A DNA stretch of 64,000 bases from Pseudomonas cedrina subsp. cedrina. Its GTDB lineage: Bacteria > Pseudomonadota > Gammaproteobacteria > Pseudomonadales > Pseudomonadaceae. The notes beneath the pieces were generated by a model. That model saw only the letters and a list, made by a program, of their open reading frames with translations. It did not search any database and was not told the origin of the DNA. Numbering within the stretch: position 1 is the first letter of the stretch; the number at the start of each line of letters is the position of its first letter. The stretch spans positions 178,074 through 242,073 of the forward strand of contig NZ_MNPW01000012.1 of the NCBI RefSeq assembly GCF_001983175.1, in the 5' to 3' direction. Both the position numbers and the translations under genes were made by a program. This document shows, one piece after another, positions 43,190 through 51,487 of this stretch.

Positions 43190-43612
43190 ATGACAAAAAT
43201 CATCAAGCTCAAGACCGGTTCCCCGTTTGAAGACCAGGCCAGCTATTCGCGCCTGGTGGTGGTGGACAACTGGATCTACGTGTCCAACACCGCCGGCCGC
43301 AATCCGCAAACCAAACTGATCCCGGAAGACGTCCTCGAGCAGGCGCACCAGGTCTTCGCCAACATCGAAACCGCGCTGGCCGCCGTCGATGCAAGCCTGG
43401 CCGATGTGGTGTGCTCGCGCGTGTTCATCCAAGACCCCAAGGACGTGCCGGCGGTGATGGCCTTGATCGGCGAGAAGTTTCGCGGCGTCGATCCGGCCAG
43501 CACCGTTACGTGCCCGCCGCTGGGATCGACGGTCTACAAGGTGGAACTGGAAGTGACGGCTTATCGCAACGCCTCTAAAGCTCAGGTCGAAGTGATTCGC
43601 CTGGCGCAGTAA
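43190..43612 (+). CDS. RidA-family enamine/imine deaminase
   Basis: 140 residues, standard RidA length. Features: ASYSRLVVVDNWIYVSNTAG, VLEQAHQVFANIETALAAVDASLADVVCSRVFI, and a C-terminal PPLGSTVYKVELEVTA where RidA proteins usually carry the catalytic Arg (R-x-x-V-E-I): here the equivalent position is in GSTVYKVELE, so Lys or another residue may replace it. RidA proteins hydrolyse reactive imines released by amine oxidases or dehydratases. Lies 33 bp after the cyclodeaminase-like gene and just before a stem-loop. Confidence 0.82.
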   Translation: MTKIIKLKTGSPFEDQASYSRLVVVDNWIYVSNTAGRNPQTKLIPEDVLEQAHQVFANIETALAAVDASLADVVCSRVFIQDPKDVPAVMALIGEKFRGVDPASTVTCPPLGSTVYKVELEVTAYRNASKAQVEVIRLAQ

Positions 43613-43621
43613 TCCGTCACG

Positions 43622-43658
43622 CGGCCGTGCATTCGCACGGCCGACCTTTATTGTTTTG
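43622..43658 (+). terminator. Stem-loop with U-rich tail between ridA-like and oxidase genes
   Basis: CGGCCGTGC-attc-GCACGGCCG is a perfect 9-bp GC-rich hairpin (43622-43643) followed by ACCTTTATTGTTTTG. It resembles an intrinsic terminator but lies inside an apparent operon, so it may act as an attenuator that lowers expression of the downstream oxidase. Confidence 0.65.
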
Positions 43659-43670
43659 CGAGTCTTGATC

Positions 43671-44963
43671 ATGGCCCCGACTATTGCGCCCGTGAATACG
43701 TGCACCGAATTTCCCACCGCCACCTCCGTCGTCATCATTGGCGGCGGAATCATCGGCCTGACGGCCGCGCTGACCCTGGCCGAACGCAACATCCCGGTGG
43801 TGGTACTGGAGAAGGGCCGTATCGCCGGCGAACAGTCCTCGCGCAACCTGGGTTGGGTGCGCAAGACCAGCCGCCACGCGCACGATATACCGCTGGCCCT
43901 GGCTGCAGACCGCTTGTGGGCACAAATGCCCGAGCGGGTGGGCGCGGATGTGGGCTACCGGCAAGAGGGCATCATGTTTGTCGCCCGCAACGACACGCAG
44001 ATGGCCATGCATGAAGGCTGGCTCAAATCGGTCGAGCATCTTTCCCTTGATTCTCGATTGCTGAGCAAGCGCGAGATCGAGCAGTTGGTGCCGGGCGGCG
44101 AGGGCGATTGGGCCGGTGGGATCTACACGCCGTCCGACGCGCGTGCGGAACCGACCCTGGCCAGCAGTGCGATTGCCAAGGCGGCCATGGCCCTGGGCGT
44201 GGTGATCATCGAGCAGTGTGCGGTGCGTACGCTGCAGATGTCTGCCGGCAAGGTCAGTGGCGTGGTCACTGAAAAAGGCGAGATCCGCTGCGATCAGGTG
44301 TTGCTCGCCGGCGGCATGTGGTCGCGGCGCTTTTTGGGCAACCTCGGTGTGTCCTTGCCGACCCTGGCCTTGACCTGCTCGGTGTTGCGTACCCATCCCA
44401 TGCAAGGCCCCACTGAAATTGCCGTGGGCGCGCCGGACTTTTCGTTTCGCAAGCACAAGGACGGCGGCTTCATCATTACCCAGCGTGGCAAGCTGGACGC
44501 TTTTCTGACCCTCGATCACCTGTTGCTTGCCAAGCAATACATGCCGCAATTTCGTGCGCAGCGCAGCGTGTTGAACGTGTCGTTGGGCAAGTATTTTTTC
44601 AACGACCTGGCGCTGCCCAGGCGTTGGTCGGCCGACAGCATCAGCCCGTTCGAGCGTGTACGCATGCAAGACCCCGCCGCCAACCCGCGGCTGAACAATG
44701 ATGCGATGAACAACCTCAAGGCGGCCTGGCCGGTATTCGAGCAAGCCCGGATCGCCCAAACCTGGGCAGGCACTATCGATGTGACCCCGGATTCCAACCC
44801 GGTAATAGGCCCGGTCGCGCAGATTCCCGGCCTGACCGTGGCTACCGGTTTTTCCGGGCACGGCTTTGGTACTTCACCGGCGGCGGGTCACCTGGCGGCG
44901 GATATTGTCAGCGGGCACGCGCCCATCATCGATCCCAGCCCTTATCGCTTCGATCGTTTCTAA
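43671..44963 (+). CDS. FAD-dependent oxidase/dehydrogenase, DAO (DadA/glycine-oxidase-like) family
   Basis: 430 residues. GGGIIG dinucleotide motif near residue 20, VVVLEKGRIAGEQSSRNLGWVR (flavin contact, quoted in part: GEQSSRNLGWVRK), substrate domain, and the C-terminal PVIGPV...GFSGHGFGTSPAAG loop. Such enzymes oxidise amines or amino acids to imines, which the upstream RidA could hydrolyse. The ATG at 43671 was preferred to a TTG 15 nt upstream; neither has a good ribosome binding site, consistent with low or coupled expression. Related in fold only to the oxidase at the left edge of the window. Confidence 0.82.
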   Translation: MAPTIAPVNTCTEFPTATSVVIIGGGIIGLTAALTLAERNIPVVVLEKGRIAGEQSSRNLGWVRKTSRHAHDIPLALAADRLWAQMPERVGADVGYRQEGIMFVARNDTQMAMHEGWLKSVEHLSLDSRLLSKREIEQLVPGGEGDWAGGIYTPSDARAEPTLASSAIAKAAMALGVVIIEQCAVRTLQMSAGKVSGVVTEKGEIRCDQVLLAGGMWSRRFLGNLGVSLPTLALTCSVLRTHPMQGPTEIAVGAPDFSFRKHKDGGFIITQRGKLDAFLTLDHLLLAKQYMPQFRAQRSVLNVSLGKYFFNDLALPRRWSADSISPFERVRMQDPAANPRLNNDAMNNLKAAWPVFEQARIAQTWAGTIDVTPDSNPVIGPVAQIPGLTVATGFSGHGFGTSPAAGHLAADIVSGHAPIIDPSPYRFDRF

Positions 44964-44997
44964 GTCGACCCAGGCCCTGCATTCACGGAGCAAAATC

Positions 44998-45846
44998 ATG
45001 ATCCCAGACAGCCGCTTTTTCACCAATCGCGTCGGCTTGCGTTTGCATTTTCTACGTTGGGGCGACCCGAGCGGCGTGCCGCTGGTGCTGTTGCATGGTT
45101 TGCGTGCTTATGCGCAGACCTGGGAGTCGCTGGTCGAGGCGTTGGGGGGTGGTTATTGCATCTACGCCCTCGACCAGCGCGGTCGCGGGCTGAGTGACTG
45201 GGCCCCGGCCGCGAGCTATCACACGCAATCTTATGTGGAGGACCTGCAGGATTTCGTCGCCCATGCCGGCTTACAGCGCTTCGTGTTGCTGGGGCATTCA
45301 CTGGGCGGCGCCAATGCCCTCGAATACGCACGGCAGGCACCTGGCCGCTTGATTGGCCTGATTATCGAAGACATCGGGCCCGGGTCTTCGAGCCAGGGCG
45401 ACGGTGCGGCGCGCATCCGCCGCGAGATGAACCAGACCCCAATGCGGTTCGACGACTGGCAAACCGCCCGCGCTTTCTGGCAGGCGGCACGCCCTGGCCT
45501 GTCGGAGCAGGGCCTGGCGTCACGCCTGGCGCATTCGATGAAAGAGAGCGAAGGCGCGATCCGTTGGCGCCACGATCAGCAAGGCATCGCCGAGGCGCGC
45601 CTGAGCATCGAACCGACTGACTTGTGGCCGGCGGTACGGGCCCTGGATTGCCCGACCCTGTTCATCCGCGGCGCGCGCTCGGATTTTCTGCCGGCGCCGA
45701 CGCTGCAAGCCATGCGCGACTGCAATGCACAGGTGCGCACCGCCGAAGTGGCGGACGCCAGCCATTATGTCCACGACGACCAAGGCGAGGTCTTCAACCG
45801 GCTGGTCACCGAGTTTCTTGAGAACCTCGCGACGCCGGGCCGATGA
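44998..45846 (+). CDS. Alpha/beta-hydrolase
   Basis: 282 residues from the ATG at 44998 (CGGAGC upstream). Oxyanion-hole HG at residues 33-34 (VLLHGLRAY), nucleophile Ser101 in LLGHSLGGANAL, and a C-terminal His in DASHYVHDD; the acid is probably the Asp in IRGARSDFL. The sequence looks most like C-C-bond or ester hydrolases of catabolic clusters. Gap to the oxidase is 34 bp, and its stop overlaps the exporter start. Likely substrate: an ester, lactone or amide linked to the amine oxidised by the preceding genes; not determined. Confidence 0.82.
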   Translation: MIPDSRFFTNRVGLRLHFLRWGDPSGVPLVLLHGLRAYAQTWESLVEALGGGYCIYALDQRGRGLSDWAPAASYHTQSYVEDLQDFVAHAGLQRFVLLGHSLGGANALEYARQAPGRLIGLIIEDIGPGSSSQGDGAARIRREMNQTPMRFDDWQTARAFWQAARPGLSEQGLASRLAHSMKESEGAIRWRHDQQGIAEARLSIEPTDLWPAVRALDCPTLFIRGARSDFLPAPTLQAMRDCNAQVRTAEVADASHYVHDDQGEVFNRLVTEFLENLATPGR

Positions 45847-47051
45847 ATGCCCAGGCGCGGCTGATTGTATTGCTGTCATCGCTGACGGCGTTCGTGCCGT
45901 TCTCAATCGACACCTACTTGCCCAGTCTTGCGCAAATCGCCGAAGACCTGTCGACCAGCGCCGCACAGGTACAACTCACCATCAGCGCCTTTCTCTGCGG
46001 GCTGTGCCTGGGCATGTTGGTCTACGGCCCGCTGTCCGACCGTTATGGTCGGCGTCCGCTGTTGCTGGGCGCTCTCACCCTGTACGTAGTGGCGACCCTG
46101 GGTTGTCTGTTCGCCGGCAGCGTCGAGCAACTGATCGCCTGGCGCTTTGTCCAGGCACTGGGCGGCGCGGGCGCGGTAGTGCTAGCGCGGACGGTCGCCA
46201 GGGACTTGGTGGGCCTGGTACAAGCGGCCAAGGTGCTGTCGTGGATGCATATGCTGACCATGATGGCGACATTGTTCGCGCCGATTATCGGCACCTGGCT
46301 GGTACTGATCGAGGGCTGGCGTACGATCTTCGCCACGTTGTTCATCCTTTCCAGCCTGTGCCTGTTGATGGTGGCGCTGGGCTTGAAGGAAAGCCTGCCG
46401 GTGCAGCAGCGGGGTACGTCGGTGAGGGCATCTTTCGAGGCCTATCTGGCCATTGTCCGAGAGCCCAGGGCGGTGGCGCTGATCCTGTGCATGTCGATGG
46501 CGTTCGGCGGCGTATTTGCCTTTATCACCGCTTCGCCTTTTGTGTACGTTGTGTACTTTGACGTGTCGCCGCGGCTCTACAGTGGATTATTCGCCCTGAA
46601 CATCCTCGGCATCATTCTGGTGACGTTCATCAATGCGCGCTGGGTGGGCCGCTACGGGCCGCAACGCATGCTGGGCGTAGGCGCGATGCTGGCGGCAGGG
46701 GCAGGGGCGGCGCTGATCGGCGTGGGGATGACCGAGTGGGGCGGACTGACAAGCATCGTGTGTTGCCTGGTGATTTACATGGGCGTTACCGGCTTGCTTG
46801 GGGCCAATTGCACCGCCAGCCTGATGGCGCTGTTTCCACGTCAGGCCGGGGCGAGCGTTGCGCTGGGCATCTCGGTGCAATTTGCGACCGCCGCGCTGGC
46901 CAGTCTGTGGGTCAGCCACCTTGCCGACGGCACGGCGTGGCCCATGTGCCTGGTCGTGGGGTGTTGCGGCCTGGGTTGCCTGGTGGCTTATGGGTTCACC
47001 CTGCGGGGTGGAGCCACCGCACAGGATAAGGCCTGTGCGCCGTTTCAGTAG
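45843..47051 (+). CDS. MFS efflux transporter of the Bcr/CflA type
   Basis: 402 residues, about twelve membrane spans. Helix 1 FVPFSIDTYLPSLAQIAEDL and the loop YGPLSDRYGRRPLLL are diagnostic of Bcr/CflA drug-proton antiporters, as is RFVQALGGAGAVVLARTVARDL in helix 4-5. The ATG overlaps the hydrolase stop (ATGA), so it is translationally coupled. In a catabolic operon it would export a toxic substrate or intermediate such as an amine or aldehyde; import is less typical for this subgroup. Confidence 0.85.
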   Translation: MNAQARLIVLLSSLTAFVPFSIDTYLPSLAQIAEDLSTSAAQVQLTISAFLCGLCLGMLVYGPLSDRYGRRPLLLGALTLYVVATLGCLFAGSVEQLIAWRFVQALGGAGAVVLARTVARDLVGLVQAAKVLSWMHMLTMMATLFAPIIGTWLVLIEGWRTIFATLFILSSLCLLMVALGLKESLPVQQRGTSVRASFEAYLAIVREPRAVALILCMSMAFGGVFAFITASPFVYVVYFDVSPRLYSGLFALNILGIILVTFINARWVGRYGPQRMLGVGAMLAAGAGAALIGVGMTEWGGLTSIVCCLVIYMGVTGLLGANCTASLMALFPRQAGASVALGISVQFATAALASLWVSHLADGTAWPMCLVVGCCGLGCLVAYGFTLRGGATAQDKACAPFQ

Positions 47052-47389
47052 CGCTGGCTGAAGGTCTCATCAGCATGCCCTCGGATGTGCCCCCAATGTA
47101 GCAATCCACTGGAAATGAATGGATCTCCATGGTTTGTGGAAAGACAAAGATGATCAGATGAACAGCCTGCCCTACGACGCCTAAAGACTCTCAGGGTCGC
47201 CAACAGACCCTGCTCATGGACTCGGGGTCGGACGTCCAGCAGCCGCAGCACTTGCATTCGTAATGCTTGCTCAATTTCCGGCTCCATTGCTGCTTCTCTT
47301 TATTCAGGCAGCCGCTGTCGCGTTCCCCCTGGGTACCTCCAGAATCGTCTACATGGGCCTCTCCATAGGGCCGTCGTTTATTCCTCCGA
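47052..47389. other. 338-bp gap between convergent genes; holds copy 1 of an interspersed repeat
   Basis: No convincing gene. A 53-bp segment (47151-47203) matches 61600-61653 at about 45 positions with a one-base gap. Frames on the minus strand (to 80-105 codons) have no family features. Confidence 0.55.
47151..47203 (+). repeat. Imperfect 53-bp direct repeat, copy 1
   Basis: Shares TGATCAG, AACAGCC, ACGACGCCTAA and GACTCTCAGG, in the same order and orientation, with 61600-61653. Both copies lie at 3' ends of genes. Could be the trace of an integration event or a member of an unnamed dispersed repeat family. Confidence 0.55.
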
Positions 47390-48094
47390 TCAGCACTCCT
47401 TGCCAGAGCCGTTACAAGGCAAGACCTCATGAGCTCGCCATTCCTTGATAAGCTGGCGTCGGTTACGACTGTAGCGCTCGGCGAGCACTTCCAGTTTTGC
47501 GATGTCATCCATCGCTATCACGCGGAACCGGTTGTCCGCTTCACACCACGCCGACAGGAAGCGCTTTGCGTCTATGAAGCCCAGCATGATCGGCCAGATA
47601 ATTTGTTTATCTGCAGGTGCGTGGGATATCGACAAGGTGATCAGCAGTTTGCGCTGGTCACGCAATGCGAATCGGACTTCACTCAGGTCGATTGAAGTGC
47701 AAAGGTTGGAGCGGGCGCCCACGTAGAACGTTTCGTCGTCAAAGGTGTGACGCATATCCAGAGGCAACACGGCGTTGATTTTGGCCAACGCGTTCTTTAC
47801 CGCGAGGGCAAATTTATCGTCTGTCTGTCGACTGACCCACTGGGCACCGACTACAAGCGCCTGTATTTCTTCTTCTGTAAATGCAAGCGGGGGTAACAGA
47901 AAACCAGGTTTCAAAATATAACCTAAGCCAGGCTCACCCTCGATGTCGGCGCCCATCCCCTGCAAGGTCACCACATCGCGACGTATGGTGCGTAAAGAAA
48001 CGCCCAATTCCAGCGCAAGTGTCTGACCTGACACCGTTCTACGATGTCGGCGCAGCACTTGCATTAGCTCAAACAAACGGTGACTCCTGGCCAT
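47390..48094 (-). CDS. YafY-type regulator (HTH plus WYL domain)
   Basis: 234 residues. N-terminal DeoR-like HTH (RLFELMQVLRRHRRTVSGQTLALELGVSLRTIRRD, residues about 5-40) and a C-terminal WYL-type region with IWPIMLGFIDAKRFLSAWCE and FRVIAMDDIAKLEV, in which the WYL triplet has diverged to WPI/AWC. Two bp after the reductase gene on the same strand, so cotranscribed and probably autoregulating. YafY proteins often sense stress or ligands in small operons with an oxidoreductase. G+C is lower than in the flanking genes. Confidence 0.8.
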   Translation of the reverse strand: MARSHRLFELMQVLRRHRRTVSGQTLALELGVSLRTIRRDVVTLQGMGADIEGEPGLGYILKPGFLLPPLAFTEEEIQALVVGAQWVSRQTDDKFALAVKNALAKINAVLPLDMRHTFDDETFYVGARSNLCTSIDLSEVRFALRDQRKLLITLSISHAPADKQIIWPIMLGFIDAKRFLSAWCEADNRFRVIAMDDIAKLEVLAERYSRNRRQLIKEWRAHEVLPCNGSGKEC

Positions 48095-48096
48095 GT

Positions 48097-49029
48097 CTAC
48101 TCCATCGCGATGACACCTTTACCTCCGAGCTTACGGCCTTTCTCAAGCTCGGTGATAAGTCGAATCGCTTCGGCCATCGAAACGGTTTCCGCTACTCGGA
48201 CGTTGTAGCGCCTATCACTGGCAGCCTTGGCAAGCTGATCCAATATCTCGGCGCGCGGTGAACCTATGATTATTTTGAGTCTGCGATCAAAAAAAGCGCG
48301 GACAAACTTGCCTGGGCCGGGGTTTAGATCCAGAAATACGCCGCCCGATTTTAGCGTCGCAACGCCTTCAGATATCGACAGCGTTGCCGCAGTGTCGTAA
48401 ACCACGTCGAATCGAGTGGCAATACTCGATAGCTGCAGGTTCCGATAATCATAAACAGTGTGCATACCCAGCGACTTTGCTCGCTGCATGTCCCTGTCGC
48501 TGCAACTGCCCGAGACGACGGCTCCCTGCATCAGAGCTATTTGTACAGCGGCTTCGCCTACGGCACCGGCACATCCATTGACGAAGACATGCTGGCCGGC
48601 GCGCAGCTTGGCCTTGTCTATAAGCCCGTTCCAGGCAGTCACGCCAGGGGTACCCAAACAGGCGGCGTGCTCGAATGACACATCATCCGGCTTATGGGCT
48701 AAAAACGCCTCTTTTGTGATAAGGGCTTGGCCGAACGCTCCGCTTTCTTTAAATCGGGCGAGTCCGAACACCGAGTCCCCGATTTTGAATCGCGTGACGT
48801 CGGCGCCGATCGATATAACCCTGCCAGAGAAATCCATTCCCATCGCGCGAGGGAATTTCCTACCGGTAACGATCTTCATTTGCCCAGTCCGCAGCTTCCA
48901 GTCAATGGGATTGATCGCTGAAAACTTGACGCTGACACCGACCTCACCTTCGCCTGGGTGAGGGAGCTCAAAGTTCTGGACCTGCATGACCTCTGGCCCG
49001 CCATATCTGCTGTACTGAATGCGTTTCAT
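48097..49029 (-). CDS. Zinc-independent medium-chain NAD(P)H quinone reductase / alcohol dehydrogenase
   Basis: 310 residues. MDR fold: MKRIQYSRYGGPEVMQ, NPIDWKLRTG, the GMDFSGRVISIGADV turn, and the nucleotide site VFVNGCAGAVGEAAVQIAL. Zinc-binding residues are lacking, as in quinone oxidoreductases. Probably reduces a quinone or enone with NADPH. First gene of the pair with the YafY regulator. Codon use is less GC-biased than in the operons on either side, which with the nearby repeat suggests horizontal origin. Confidence 0.82.
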   Translation of the reverse strand: MKRIQYSRYGGPEVMQVQNFELPHPGEGEVGVSVKFSAINPIDWKLRTGQMKIVTGRKFPRAMGMDFSGRVISIGADVTRFKIGDSVFGLARFKESGAFGQALITKEAFLAHKPDDVSFEHAACLGTPGVTAWNGLIDKAKLRAGQHVFVNGCAGAVGEAAVQIALMQGAVVSGSCSDRDMQRAKSLGMHTVYDYRNLQLSSIATRFDVVYDTAATLSISEGVATLKSGGVFLDLNPGPGKFVRAFFDRRLKIIIGSPRAEILDQLAKAASDRRYNVRVAETVSMAEAIRLITELEKGRKLGGKGVIAME

Positions 49030-49245
49030 GATGCGTCTCCAAATTCCGGCATACGACTGGGGTTGTCACCGAGTGGAATCTACAGAGCAAGGCGGTCAGT
49101 TTTTGTCACCATTCGATCAGTTTTCTTCCTGGTTCGCCTGTGCCGAACTATTGCCGATTTCGATGGCGTGCAATAGTTCGTTGAGGGGGTTGAAGCCGAT
49201 GGTTTTGCAATGCCGGCAAACGACATGCTCGCACTCGGAGGCTAA

Positions 49246-50568
49246 TTAAAAATCAGCAATAAACTGCACCCCCCCGACCACCGCGCCCGTGGTTTGCGCA
49301 AGCCCGCCGGGGTATTTCACATACTGCAGGTTGGGACGCACCATCAGCCATTGGGTTGCTTGCACGCCGTAGTTGACCTCGTAGCTGTACTCGCGGCGTT
49401 GCTCAGGCACGTACAGCGGATCGTCGATATCGGTAACGCCATTAGCTGCATTCAGCATTTGCGTGTTGCGGGTATAGCGGTCGCTGACCTGCAGTTTCGA
49501 GGCGCCGATGCCGAAGGTGTCGTCCGGGCGTGAATCGAACGGGCCACGGTAAATCAGGCCGACCTGGATCAGGTTTTTGATCACGCTCTTGTCCGGGTCA
49601 TTCATGGTCAGGTTGGCAAACACATTGAGCCCGCGCTTGCTATTGCCGTCCACCGTGCTCAGTTGTTGCTGGCCCGACAACCACCAGCCGTCATTGCTGG
49701 AGTACATCCGATAAGGTTTTTGCGAGCTGGCGGCGTAGTTGCCATCGGCGTCCTTGAGCATGTCCTTGGTGTCGGCGTTGGCGTAGTAGTAGCCGGCGTG
49801 ATACTCGGAATTCAGCCCGGCGATCTGGCCTTTCCAGATGGCCTCGATGGGGAAACTGGTGCCCTGGGAGCCGCTGATAAACGGCTTGAAGCCATTACTG
49901 GCTTCAGCGTTGCCAGGGTTCTTGTCATAGGCACCGACCTGCACCGCGAACTCATCGGTGAACTGGTACTTGGCGCGCACCGCCCATTGGCTGATAGGGA
50001 AGCTGTTCCATACGCCGTTCCAGTTGCCCTCTTGGGAACCACACAGGGTGACATTCTGGAATTCGCAGGGGAACTGATCGAAGTCTTCACCGTGGCCGAA
50101 GCGTCCCAGCTTGAGGGCGAACTTGCGGTCGAAAAATTTCTGCTCGTACCACAACTGCGAGAGTCGCCAGGCGTTGCCACCGCCGAACACTTCCATGGTG
50201 GAGGTCAGGCCAGTGGCGTTGGGCTGGTGCACGCGGTCATTGGTGATGTCCTTGCCATGGCGCTCGCCGATGCCGATACGCAAGGTTGCGTCCTGCCAGC
50301 CCAGCAGTTTTTGCAGGTCCATGTTCACACCGAGAATCAGTTGATCGCTCCAGCGTGCGGTGGTGTGTGAGTTGTAGCCACCGCCGAGGTTGGAGCCGAC
50401 TTCGCCAACGTATTTGAGAGTGAAGTCATAGCCTTGTTCGGCCAATTGCGGGCGCAAGCCGTTCCAGTCGCCGAGCATGGCGGGGGAGTTGGGGGCGAGC
50501 AGGCCGGCGCTGAGGGCGCAGGTGGACATGGCGCTGCACAGCAGGGCCAGGGGGAGGGTGGTACGCAT
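49246..50568 (-). CDS. oprB: Carbohydrate-selective porin, OprB family
   Basis: 440 residues. Signal peptide (about 1-21: LALLCSAMSTCALSAG), then SPAMLGDWNGLRPQLAEQGYDF, the hallmark start of OprB porins, and barrel strands ending in GGVQFIADF with terminal Phe. OprB passes sugars through the outer membrane. Last gene of the minus-strand rhamnose operon, 121 bp beyond the dehydrogenase gene, with a REP element in between, so L-rhamnose is its probable cargo. Two Cys (CEFQNVTLCG) may form a disulfide in a loop. Confidence 0.87.
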   Translation of the reverse strand: MRTTLPLALLCSAMSTCALSAGLLAPNSPAMLGDWNGLRPQLAEQGYDFTLKYVGEVGSNLGGGYNSHTTARWSDQLILGVNMDLQKLLGWQDATLRIGIGERHGKDITNDRVHQPNATGLTSTMEVFGGGNAWRLSQLWYEQKFFDRKFALKLGRFGHGEDFDQFPCEFQNVTLCGSQEGNWNGVWNSFPISQWAVRAKYQFTDEFAVQVGAYDKNPGNAEASNGFKPFISGSQGTSFPIEAIWKGQIAGLNSEYHAGYYYANADTKDMLKDADGNYAASSQKPYRMYSSNDGWWLSGQQQLSTVDGNSKRGLNVFANLTMNDPDKSVIKNLIQVGLIYRGPFDSRPDDTFGIGASKLQVSDRYTRNTQMLNAANGVTDIDDPLYVPEQRREYSYEVNYGVQATQWLMVRPNLQYVKYPGGLAQTTGAVVGGVQFIADF

Positions 50569-50632
50569 GGAGGTGCTCCTGGATTGTTGTTTTTATTGGG
50601 CTGAAGCTCAAATTTCAGGCGTGCGCGATCCT

Positions 50633-50661
50633 TGTGGGAGCCGGGCAAGCTCGCTCCCACA
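50633..50661. repeat. Single REP palindrome
   Basis: TGTGGGAGC and GCTCCCACA form a 9-bp stem around CGGGCAAGCTC, the GTGGGAGC-type REP of pseudomonads. It lies between the SDR and oprB genes and could modulate the relative level of oprB mRNA. Confidence 0.7.
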
Positions 50662-50689
50662 TGAAGTGTGATGTCTGGGGAAGCGGTGG

Positions 50690-51460
50690 TTACTGCAGGT
50701 TTACGAACAACCCGCCATCCACCAGCAACGAAGCGCCGGTCACATAACGCGCCATGTCCGAGGCGAGGAAGACGATCGGCCCGGCCACATCGTCCGGTTC
50801 ACCCAGGCGACCCAACGGCGTGCGCGAGGTCATGTAGGCGAGTTTTTCCGCGTCGGCCAGGTCTTCCTTGTTGATGTCGGTGGCGATGGTGCCCGGTAAT
50901 ACGGAGTTACAGCGAATGCCGTAGGGCCCCAGGGCAATCGCGCAGGATTGCATCAACGAATGCAGCCCGGCCTTGGTCGGCGTGTAGTGGGTTTGCATGC
51001 CGCCGCCAACCAGGGCACTGATGGAGCTGACGGCGATGATCGCGCCACCACGGCCCTGGTTTTTCATCTGGTTGGCCGCCGCCTGCACGGCGAAGTAGGC
51101 GCCGTTGAGGTTGGTGTTGACGGTTTTCAGGTAGACCTCGCGGGGCATGTCGAGGAACGAATGGAACGGGCAGATGCCGGCGTTGTTGACGAACACATCG
51201 ACGCTGCCGAACGCCTGCACTGCGGCGGCCACCAGCTTGTCGCCGGTGTCCGGGTCGGCCGCATCGCCCCCCACTTCAATGGCCCGGCCGCCAAAGGCCT
51301 TGATCTCTTCGATCAACGAATACGCCGCCTCGGTGCCTTGGCTACTACCGCTATGGCCGATAACCACGCGGGCACCCTGGCGCGCACATTCACGGGCGGC
51401 GGCTCGGCCGATACCACGAGAGGCGCCGGTGATGATCACGGTTTTGTCTGCAAGCAACAT
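50690..51460 (-). CDS. L-rhamnose 1-dehydrogenase (SDR family)
   Basis: 256 residues from the ATG at 51460 (GGAG 7 nt upstream; a TTG at 51475 would add five residues). TGASRGIG cofactor site at 11-18, NNAG, catalytic Ser in IAVSSISAL and intact YTPTK (Tyr-x-x-x-Lys). Bacterial L-rhamnose 1-dehydrogenases of the non-phosphorylative pathway are SDRs of this size and oxidise L-rhamnose to L-rhamnono-lactone. The assignment rests on the operon: lactonase, dehydratase, aldolase and lactaldehyde dehydrogenase are all alongside. Confidence 0.8.
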   Translation of the reverse strand: MLLADKTVIITGASRGIGRAAARECARQGARVVIGHSGSSQGTEAAYSLIEEIKAFGGRAIEVGGDAADPDTGDKLVAAAVQAFGSVDVFVNNAGICPFHSFLDMPREVYLKTVNTNLNGAYFAVQAAANQMKNQGRGGAIIAVSSISALVGGGMQTHYTPTKAGLHSLMQSCAIALGPYGIRCNSVLPGTIATDINKEDLADAEKLAYMTSRTPLGRLGEPDDVAGPIVFLASDMARYVTGASLLVDGGLFVNLQ

Positions 51461-51487
51461 AAAACTCTCCTTCAAAAATAAGCGGCA

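Noticed and set aside
41921..43864. 647-codon minus-strand frame opposite the cyclodeaminase-like and RidA genes
   Set aside because: Same antisense composition; both sense genes carry recognisable domains.
47045..47287. 80-codon minus-strand frame spanning repeat copy 1
   Set aside because: It partly overlaps the exporter gene, and the matching part at the second repeat copy encodes a different, shorter frame, so the similarity is at DNA level.
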